Below are positions 7,666 to 13,298 of a DNA stretch of 19,544 nucleotides, piece after piece. Under the pieces are notes generated by a model. The model was given only the letters and a program-made list of their open reading frames with translations. It did not search any database and was not told the DNA's origin. Position numbers and translations under genes: made by a program. The number at the start of each line of letters is the position of its first letter. Position 1 is the stretch's first letter. Origin of the DNA: an uncultured Clostridium sp. (GTDB taxonomy: Bacteria; Bacillota; Clostridia; Lachnospirales; Lachnospiraceae); contig USJW01000095.1 in assembly GCA_900555045.1 (NCBI GenBank), forward strand, positions 1 through 19,544, given 5' to 3'.

Positions 7666-7683
7666 GTATCAAACGAGTGATAC
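7666..7683. promoter_or_regulatory. Possible operator palindrome upstream of the binding-protein gene
   Basis: GTATCA, six bases, TGATAC: an 18-bp interrupted palindrome, 45 bases before the binding-protein start. Its size suits a dimeric helix-turn-helix repressor or activator. I could not find a convincing -35/-10 pair beside it in 7593-7728, so the regulatory reading is tentative. Confidence 0.3.
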
Positions 7684-7728
7684 AATTGCCGCACTATATG
7701 TGGTAAAGTAAAGGAGAGGAGAAAAAGA

Positions 7729-9552
7729 ATGAAATCTACGAAAAAAGTATTATCAATGCTCTTGTGTGCTGCTATGGTAATGTCCAGCACGGCATGCGGC
7801 GGCGCCAGGGCGGAAAAGCCGGGCACAACAAGCAAGAAAACAACGGATGAGCCCATCCCGATTACCATTTTGTCCCGTCCCAACTTTGAGGTGGAGACGA
7901 ACACCATCCGCGACCAGCTGAGCAAGGCGGGTTTTGACGTTACGGTCAACATTCAGCCTGACCGCGCCTCCTTCGTGGCGGTTCAGGATACCGGAAACTA
8001 CGATCTGGCAGTTTTAAACTGGCTGACCGACGCCGGTGCACCGGACTACGCGGTGAGACAGCTGTACCACAACGATGGCTCCTACAATGACTGGCCCATC
8101 GTGGACGACGAGCTGTCCGCAATGATCGACGAGGCTGCGCAGCTGACCTTCGAGGAGTCCATCCCCGTGTACACCAAGATCGAGAACCGTCTGGTGGACG
8201 AGATGTGCTGGGTTGTACCGCTGTACAACCGCACCAGATTCGTGGCTGTCAACAACGAGGTCATCGACCCCGACACCATTTTCTGCGGCGGCAGCACCCC
8301 GAGATTCTTCGGTATGACACAGTATAAGGACAAGAGCCTGAGCGAGACCCGTCCCTACGTACCGGTTCAGTTTGAGACCAATCCTCCGACCTTTGACCCG
8401 ATCCGCAGTGAGGAGGGCACCACCTTCTGGATGAAGGCGAACTCCTACATCTCCCTGACCGCCTGCAACGCAAATGACGAGGTTGTTCCGGATTACTCCC
8501 TCAGCCGCGCGTTTGCCATCGGCGAGGGCAACTCCACCTTCTACTTTATGCTTCGCGACGACGTAAACTTCGCAAAGGTAGAGGACAACAAGGCGGTTGA
8601 CACCGGCGTTCTTGTGAGCGCAGAGGATGTTGTTTACACCCTGGAGCGCGCCAAGGATCCGAATGCGGTTCCGTTAAACAGCGGTTACACCAACTTAGAG
8701 TCCGTGGATACCATCGGAATCCTGACCGATCTGGACGAGATCAAGAACATTAAGGTTTCCGGCTCTTCTCAGAGCGTATTTGATTACTTCAACGAGAAGG
8801 CACCGGCCCCCATCACCAAGCTGACCGAGGAGACCTCCGAGGTTGACAACAAGGGCGGCGTATGCCAGATCGTTAAAATCACCACCAAGAAGCCCACTCC
8901 TCAGCTGCTTAACTTCCTGACCATCAGTACCCTGGGTATTGTGTCCAAGGATGTTGTGTCCAGCATCAACGAGGGAGTTGACGCTACAAACTACGATCCC
9001 TCCAAGCATGTGCTGTACGGCGATGTGAACACCATGAAGCAGGGCTCCGCTCAGTTTAACAACAACAACTGGTTCAGCGGTCCTTACGCGATGCTGTACA
9101 TCAACGACTACGAGATGGCCTTCGAGCGCAACCCGGGATTCATGCCTGACACCGAGTGGGCTCCCAACATCAAGTACATGAACCTTAAGATGATGCAGGA
9201 TATGAACACCGCTTACTCCGCACTGCGCAGCGGCGAGATCGATGACTGTATGCCGGAAGGCAGCTGGGGTTCCTTAAAGGATGCTCCCAACGTATCCATC
9301 GTTGAGAAGGAGTCCACCTCCGTATCCACCCTGTTCTTCAACCTGCAGGAAGGCAGCAAGATGAACGACATCAACCTGCGCCAGGCTGTCCGCTATGCAA
9401 TCAACCAGGATGACCTGATCGCGGTTAAGGAGGGAACCATCACGAGAGCTCACTCCACCCTGTCCATGATCCCCACCGGAAACGAGTGGAAGGCTGACTT
9501 AGCGAAGTCCGCTGAATACCTTCAGGCGTACCGTGATTCCCTGAAGAAATAA
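7729..9552 (+). CDS. Solute-binding lipoprotein, SBP_bac_5 family, apparently circularly permuted
   Basis: A 607-residue extracellular lipoprotein that should deliver substrate to the adjoining importer. A Lys-rich n-region, hydrophobic core and lipobox STAC (Cys 23) form a lipoprotein signal. The order of the binding-protein fold is unusual. Residues 42-180 (ITILSRPN, TIRDQLSKAGFDVTVNI, YDLAVLNWLTDAGAPD, IDEAAQLTFEESIPVYTKIE, CWVVPLYNRTRFVAV) match what is normally the last third of a DppA/OppA-like protein. Residues 205-590 (ETNPPTFDP, FYFMLRDDVNF, LVSAEDVVYTLERAKDP, SGPYAMLYIND, ERNPGF, YSALRSGEID, NLRQAVRYAINQDDL) match the normal N-terminal two thirds. The protein ends at IPTGNEW followed by a short helix, where a normal family member would continue into the segment found here at residue 42. 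The ATG has AAGGAGAGGAG upstream. It follows the importer genes after a hairpin and precedes the amidohydrolase by 32 bases. The family is firm; the permutation is inferred from motif order. Confidence 0.9.
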   Translation: MKSTKKVLSMLLCAAMVMSSTACGGARAEKPGTTSKKTTDEPIPITILSRPNFEVETNTIRDQLSKAGFDVTVNIQPDRASFVAVQDTGNYDLAVLNWLTDAGAPDYAVRQLYHNDGSYNDWPIVDDELSAMIDEAAQLTFEESIPVYTKIENRLVDEMCWVVPLYNRTRFVAVNNEVIDPDTIFCGGSTPRFFGMTQYKDKSLSETRPYVPVQFETNPPTFDPIRSEEGTTFWMKANSYISLTACNANDEVVPDYSLSRAFAIGEGNSTFYFMLRDDVNFAKVEDNKAVDTGVLVSAEDVVYTLERAKDPNAVPLNSGYTNLESVDTIGILTDLDEIKNIKVSGSSQSVFDYFNEKAPAPITKLTEETSEVDNKGGVCQIVKITTKKPTPQLLNFLTISTLGIVSKDVVSSINEGVDATNYDPSKHVLYGDVNTMKQGSAQFNNNNWFSGPYAMLYINDYEMAFERNPGFMPDTEWAPNIKYMNLKMMQDMNTAYSALRSGEIDDCMPEGSWGSLKDAPNVSIVEKESTSVSTLFFNLQEGSKMNDINLRQAVRYAINQDDLIAVKEGTITRAHSTLSMIPTGNEWKADLAKSAEYLQAYRDSLKK

Positions 9553-9584
9553 CTATAAAGAGAAGAATCGTAAAAAGGGGTGCT

Positions 9585-10814
9585 ATGATGAACAAAGCAA
9601 TTAAATGCGGCAAGCTGTTTAACTCAATCGACGGAACCGTCAGCGAGAATCAGGTGATCCTGGTCGAGGGCGAGCGCATAAAGGACGTGGTGCCCGGGGC
9701 AGCTTTTTGCGCCGAGGGCTATGAGGTGATCGACTTAAGCGATAAGTTCGTGATGCCGGGGCTGATCGACTGCCATGTGCACATCAGCGAGTACGGGGCG
9801 CCGGATACCTTCCGGATCAGCGCCACACAGCTGGTGGGCGACGGTACTTTGCTCGGCCTAAGAAATGCCCAGACTCAGCTGATGGCCGGATTCACAACCC
9901 TGCGCAACCAGGGCTCACCGGGCTTTCTGGACGTATCCCTAAAGAATGCCTTCGATAGTGGAATGTTCTACGGCCCGAGAATTGTGGCCTCCGGCTCCTG
10001 CATCGGCTCAACCGGCGGACATGCGGACTCCCACTACAGCCCGTACCTGAAGACGGTCTACGACATCATTGACGGTCTGGTGGTGGACGGCCCGGATCAG
10101 GCCATGAGAGCGGCGCGCTACGTGATCAAATACGGCGCGGACGTGGTGAAATTCATGGCAACCGGCGGCGTGACCACCATGGGCACCACGGTGGGCGCAC
10201 AGCAGCTCACCTTTGAGGAGATGCGCGCGATGATCCAGGTCGCCGAGATGTACGGCAAAACCTCATCGACCCACGCCCACGGCACGAACGGAATCAAGAC
10301 GGCCGTGAAGGCGGGCGTCACCTCCATTGAGCACGGCACCATCATGGATGACGAGTGCGTGGAGCTGATGGTGGAGAAGGGCACTTACCTGACACCGACC
10401 ATCATCGCCTTTAAGCGCATGATGGAGCGCGGCGAGGAGGAGGGAATTCCGCCCCACGCGATGGAGAAGGCGAAGAAGGCCGGCATGTATCACCAGGAGA
10501 GCTTCCGGAAATGTCTGGAGGCGGGAGTTCCGATCGTATTCGGAACCGACAGCGGATCGCCCTGCAACCCGCACGGCCAGCAGCACGACGAGTTCAAATA
10601 CCTCTGCGAGTTCGGCATGACGCCGGTTCAGGCGCTGACAGCTGCAACCCGCACCGGCGCGCAGCTGGTGCAGATGTGGGATCAGATCGGTTCGGTCACC
10701 GCTGGAAAATACGCCGATATCATCGCTCTGGACGGAAATCCGCTGGAGCACATCACGGACATGGCGAAGAACTGTTTCGTGATGAAGGGCGGAACCGTAT
10801 ATAAAAACATTTAA
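9585..10814 (+). CDS. Metal-dependent amidohydrolase, imidazolonepropionase/Xaa-dipeptidase-like
   Basis: A 409-residue cytoplasmic amidohydrolase-superfamily enzyme. A small N-terminal beta-domain (IKCGKLFNS to VIDLSDKFVMPG) leads to HxH (H64 and H66 in DCHVHI), the probable carboxylated bridging lysine K189 (DVVKFMATGG), H230/H232 (STHAHG), H250 (SIEHG) and catalytic D322 (FGTDSG), ending GKYADIIALDGNP. All binuclear-site ligands are present. The closest group I recognise is the imidazolonepropionase-related set that includes prolidases and Xaa-Arg/Lys carboxypeptidases; other amide or cyclic substrates are possible. Two ATG codons are adjacent (9585, 9588) behind AAGGGGTG. It is the last gene of the transporter cluster, ending at a strong terminator, which supports hydrolysis of the imported compound. 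Confidence 0.9.
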   Translation: MMNKAIKCGKLFNSIDGTVSENQVILVEGERIKDVVPGAAFCAEGYEVIDLSDKFVMPGLIDCHVHISEYGAPDTFRISATQLVGDGTLLGLRNAQTQLMAGFTTLRNQGSPGFLDVSLKNAFDSGMFYGPRIVASGSCIGSTGGHADSHYSPYLKTVYDIIDGLVVDGPDQAMRAARYVIKYGADVVKFMATGGVTTMGTTVGAQQLTFEEMRAMIQVAEMYGKTSSTHAHGTNGIKTAVKAGVTSIEHGTIMDDECVELMVEKGTYLTPTIIAFKRMMERGEEEGIPPHAMEKAKKAGMYHQESFRKCLEAGVPIVFGTDSGSPCNPHGQQHDEFKYLCEFGMTPVQALTAATRTGAQLVQMWDQIGSVTAGKYADIIALDGNPLEHITDMAKNCFVMKGGTVYKNI

Positions 10815-10820
10815 TCATTC

Positions 10821-10876
10821 AAAAAAAGCGAGACTCCTGTCTGGCCGCCAAAAAGCGGCCGGACGGGAGTTTTTTT
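10821..10876 (+). terminator. Intrinsic terminator of the transporter-amidohydrolase cluster
   Basis: An A-run (10821-10827) is followed by ACTCCTGTCTGGCCGC (10833-10848), loop CAAAAA, and GCGGCCGGACGGGAGT (10855-10870), then a run of seven Ts. The stem is 16 bp with two G-U pairs. It follows the amidohydrolase stop by 18 bases. Confidence 0.95.
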
Positions 10877-10914
10877 GTGGCGTCACGGCAAAAATTCACG
10901 CGATCTGCAAAAAA

Positions 10915-10945
10915 TGAATAATTAAAGCGCCAATCAGTAATACTT
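10915..10945 (+). promoter_or_regulatory. Candidate sigma-G (forespore) promoter for spoVAD-spoVAE
   Basis: TGAATA (10915-10920), an 18-bp spacer, and AATACTT (10939-10945) fit the Bacillus sigma-G pattern (TGAATA, 17-18 bp, CATACTA) with a perfect -35 and five of seven bases at -10. Forespore sigma-G transcription of spoVA is established in Bacillus. The predicted leader is about 90 bases. Confidence 0.6.
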
Positions 10946-11044
10946 TCCTTATGGGATACAGAACATCGCAGCTGATGTTTTTTCGATTGACCGGGCGCCC
11001 GCGGCGGCCGGGATTTTATGACAAGAAAAATGAGGTGAGAGACT

Positions 11045-12067
11045 ATGGGAGAAATGAAAGGGAAAGCCAGCCTGGAATTTGAGCATCCGCCGGTGATCGT
11101 GAGCGCGGCCTCCGTGGTTGGAAAGAAGGAGGGGGAGGGGCCGCTGGGGCCGCTCTTTGACCAGGTGGAGCAGGACGATATGCTGGGCAAGGACAACTGG
11201 GAGCAGGCGGAAAGCGCGCTGCAAAAGCAGGCTGCGGACCTGGCCATCGAGAAGGGCGGCTTAAGAAAGAGCGACCTGCGCTATCTGTTTGCAGGGGATC
11301 TTTTGGGGCAGCTGATCGCCACCTCCTTCGGGACGGTGGATCTGGAGATCCCGCTGTTCGGGCTCTACGGGGCCTGCTCCACCATGGGCGAGGCGCTGAG
11401 CCTGGGCGCCATGGCGGTGAACGCGGGCTACGCCGACCAGGTGCTGGCGCTGGCCTCCAGCCACTTCGCCACGGCGGAGAAGGAGTTCCGCTTCCCGCTT
11501 GGCTACGGCAATCAGCGCCCCCTGTCGGCCACCTGGACCGTCACCGGCTGCGGCTGCGTGTCGCTAGCCAGGGACCGGAAGGAGGGGCTTGCGAAGATCA
11601 CAGGGATCACCACCGGGCGGATGGTGGACATGGGCACCAAGGACTCCATGAACATGGGGGCTGCCATGGCTCCGGCCGCATACCACACCATCGAGCAGAA
11701 CCTGGAGGACTTTCAGGTGGACGAGACCTGGTACGACAAGATCATCACCGGCGATTTGGGCGAGATCGGGCGGACCATCCTGCTGGATTTCATGAAGAAT
11801 AAGGGCCGCGACTTGAGCGAGCTCCACATGGACTGCGGCATGGAGATCTACGACAAGGAGAAGCAGGACACCCACGCGGGCGGGAGCGGCTGCGGCTGCT
11901 CCGCGGTGACGCTGTGCTCCTACATTCTGCCCAAGGTCCAGGACGGCACCTGGAAACGGGTGCTCTTTGTCCCCACCGGCGCGCTGCTGTCCAACATCAG
12001 CTTCAACGAGGGCCAGAGCATACCGGGCATCGCCCATGCGGTGGTCATCGAGCACATCGACGGTTAA
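11045..12067 (+). CDS. spoVAD: Stage V sporulation protein AD (SpoVAD)
   Basis: A 340-residue protein of the SpoVAD family, which has a thiolase-like fold and binds dipicolinic acid for uptake into the forespore and release at germination as part of the SpoVA channel. Recognisable parts are the N-terminal PPVIVSAASVVG, DLLGQLIATSFG, the thiolase-type nucleophile loop YGACSTMGEAL (C111), SSHFATAEKEFRFPLGYGNQ, the Gly/Cys-rich GGSGCGCSAVTLC and the C-terminal PTGALLSNISFNEG followed by IPGIAHAVVIE. Length is normal. The start follows AGGTGAGA; Met 4 is a weaker alternative. spoVAE follows 13 bases later. spoVAC, usually directly upstream, is not here: upstream lie a terminator and a probable sigma-G promoter. 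Confidence 0.96.
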   Translation: MGEMKGKASLEFEHPPVIVSAASVVGKKEGEGPLGPLFDQVEQDDMLGKDNWEQAESALQKQAADLAIEKGGLRKSDLRYLFAGDLLGQLIATSFGTVDLEIPLFGLYGACSTMGEALSLGAMAVNAGYADQVLALASSHFATAEKEFRFPLGYGNQRPLSATWTVTGCGCVSLARDRKEGLAKITGITTGRMVDMGTKDSMNMGAAMAPAAYHTIEQNLEDFQVDETWYDKIITGDLGEIGRTILLDFMKNKGRDLSELHMDCGMEIYDKEKQDTHAGGSGCGCSAVTLCSYILPKVQDGTWKRVLFVPTGALLSNISFNEGQSIPGIAHAVVIEHIDG

Positions 12068-12080
12068 GGAGGGGAATGAT

Positions 12081-12434
12081 ATGGAATATGTGAAAGCATT
12101 TCTGGTGGGCGGAGTGATCTGCGCTTTGGTTCAGATCCTGATGGAAAAGACAAAGATGATGCCGGGCCGCATCATGGTGACGCTGGTGGTCAGCGGCGCG
12201 ATCCTGGGCTTTGTGGGCTTATACCAGCCCTTTGCTGACTGGGCCGGGGCCGGTGCCACGGTGCCCCTTCTGGGCTTTGGAAACACCCTCTGGAAGGGTG
12301 TGAAGGAGGCGGTCGGAAAGGACGGGCTTTTGGGCGTCTTTAAGGGCGGCTTCACCGCCGGGGCCGCCGGAATCTGCGGCGCTCTGGTCTTCGGGTACCT
12401 GGTCAGCCTGGTCTTTAAGCCGAAAATGAAATAG
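12081..12434 (+). CDS. spoVAE: Stage V sporulation protein AE (SpoVAE)
   Basis: A 117-residue integral membrane protein of the SpoVAE (SpoVAEb) type, a membrane component of the dipicolinate channel. It shows four hydrophobic stretches (about 5-20, 29-48, 58-70, 90-112), PGRIMVTLVVSGAILG and GAGATVPLLGFGNTLWKGV, then GGFTAGAAGICGALVFGYL. The ATG at 12081 is chosen because AAGGAGGGG, overlapping the spoVAD stop, lies six bases upstream; the frame stays open upstream into spoVAD only by chance. It would work with SpoVAD and a SpoVAC encoded elsewhere. Confidence 0.95.
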   Translation: MEYVKAFLVGGVICALVQILMEKTKMMPGRIMVTLVVSGAILGFVGLYQPFADWAGAGATVPLLGFGNTLWKGVKEAVGKDGLLGVFKGGFTAGAAGICGALVFGYLVSLVFKPKMK

Positions 12435-12458
12435 ATCCGGCCGCGCGAAAAATTCCCG

Positions 12459-12487
12459 TTGAAACGCGCGCGATTAACCGGTATAAT
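12459..12487 (+). promoter_or_regulatory. Near-consensus sigma-A promoter
   Basis: TTGAAA (12459-12464), a 17-bp spacer and TATAAT (12482-12487). Transcription should start near 12494, exactly at the left foot of the intrinsic terminator hairpin. It could drive the receiver-domain gene at 12626 through that hairpin, or a very short RNA. Confidence 0.7.
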
Positions 12488-12494
12488 AGCAGAT

Positions 12495-12528
12495 AGCGGC
12501 CCGCTCGGACGGAGCGGGCTGTTTTTTT
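12495..12528 (+). terminator. Intrinsic terminator after spoVAE
   Basis: AGCGGCCCGCTC (12495-12506), loop GGACG, GAGCGGGCTGTT (12512-12523), with seven Ts at 12522-12528. The stem is about 11-12 bp including two G-U pairs. It ends the spoVA transcript and lies at the expected start point of the promoter just upstream. Confidence 0.88.
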
Positions 12529-12625
12529 CGTCTGCCCGGGCGCAGGCAGTGCCCGCTATGAGTCAGCGCCTTCCGGGCGCCGGGCGCGGCGGATCAAAAG
12601 ATAAGGGGATTATTGGGAGGAAGCT

Positions 12626-13006
12626 ATGAGTATCAGAACTGTCATCGTGGACAATGACAAAGAGCTGCTGGACAAGCTGTCCGGCATTTTGAGAGAGATC
12701 GGTCAGATTGACCTGGTGGGGTGCTTTGAGCACCCGGCGGACGTGTTGGCGGCCGCAGAGCGGGAGCCGGTGGACCTTGTGTTCTCGGACGTGGTTATGC
12801 CGGACATCAGCGGAATCACGCTGGCCGCCCGCCTGTCGGAGCTTCCCGCTCCGCCCCGGGTGGTCCTTCTGTCCGACATACCGGGACTTTCCCTCAAGGC
12901 CTGGAACATCAAGGCCTTCGCGTTCATCCCCAAGCCCTACACCAAGGGGGACATCGCGGAGATCGTGAAACAGTACGAGCACCTGGCGCCGGCTGTCCCG
13001 GCGTGA
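12626..13006 (+). CDS. Stand-alone response-regulator receiver domain
   Basis: A 126-residue single-domain CheY-like protein with no output domain. The phospho-acceptor is D55 (FSDVVMPD), the switch residue S83 (LLSD) and the conserved lysine K103 (PKPY). The acidic pocket reads VDND (D9, N10, D11), so one Asp of the usual Asp pair is Asn by my alignment. The style resembles the Spo0A receiver, and a Spo0F-like phosphorelay role next to sporulation genes is possible but only inferred. The ATG follows GGGAGGAAG. No sensor kinase is nearby. The only good promoter upstream lies before the spoVA terminator. Confidence 0.85.
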   Translation: MSIRTVIVDNDKELLDKLSGILREIGQIDLVGCFEHPADVLAAAEREPVDLVFSDVVMPDISGITLAARLSELPAPPRVVLLSDIPGLSLKAWNIKAFAFIPKPYTKGDIAEIVKQYEHLAPAVPA

Positions 13007-13031
13007 CAGAGGCGGGGAGCGGGAGAGCAAC

Positions 13032-13056
13032 GGGGAGCCTACTTTTGCGGTTCCCC
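13032..13056. other. Short hairpin between convergent genes
   Basis: GGGGAGCC (13032-13039) pairs with GGTTCCCC (13049-13056), eight pairs with one wobble, loop of nine. No T-run follows on either strand, so termination is doubtful. It lies just after the receiver gene and covers the end of the regulator remnant on the other strand. Confidence 0.35.
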
Positions 13057-13152
13057 CACCCACTCTAAAATTCTCCGGTCAAGCTGGGCCTGGGTCATAT
13101 TTTTTTCTTTTCGCAGCTCTGCGATAAATTTTCCAATCTGCATTTGATCCAA
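13039..13152 (-). pseudogene. Remnant of an XRE-family helix-turn-helix regulator
   Basis: On the minus strand a TTG start at 13152, with GGAGGTG eight bases or so upstream, opens a 37-codon frame beginning MDQMQIGKFIAELRKEKNMT and continuing QAQL. This is the first helix and start of the second of a Cro/C1-type DNA-binding domain, close to a common Lachnospiraceae regulator type (IGKFIAELRKEKNLTQ). Where the family continues with AEKL and the recognition helix, this one turns to DRRILEW and stops after 12 more residues. It lacks a recognition helix, so DNA binding is unlikely. An extended -10-like TGGTATCAT lies just upstream (13172-13180). It is best explained as a truncated gene; a small expressed peptide cannot be excluded. 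Confidence 0.6.
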
Positions 13153-13223
13153 AACATTCACCTCCAAGGAAATGATACCACGGGGCGTGCGTTTTTGTAT
13201 TCCCCACAGAACGCGAATCCGCC

Positions 13224-13282
13224 AAAAAAGCCACCGCTTGGCTGTGCCGGATATCCTAAAGAAAGCACAGCCGCGATGGCTT
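13224..13282 (-). terminator. Intrinsic terminator of the class A PBP gene
   Basis: On the minus strand AAGCCATCGCGGCTGTGC (13282-13265) pairs with the complement of 13247-13228, giving an 18-bp stem with a two-base AA bulge, followed by a T-run (the A-run at 13224-13229 on the plus strand). It begins 17 bases beyond the PBP stop. Confidence 0.92.
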
Positions 13283-13298
13283 ATTTGATTGGACTCAC

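Noticed and set aside
10962..10983. AACATC/GATGTT hairpin followed by Ts in the spoVAD leader
   Set aside because: The stem is only six weak base pairs with a short T-run; too weak to call a terminator or riboswitch.
11564..12055. 163-codon minus-strand frame opposite spoVAD
   Set aside because: Ala/Gly/Val/His-rich translation typical of an antisense shadow in GC-rich DNA, with no ribosome site.
12442..12472. CGCGCG ... CGCGCG inverted repeat after spoVAE
   Set aside because: Simple alternating CG in a GC-rich stretch with a long loop; the real terminator lies just downstream.
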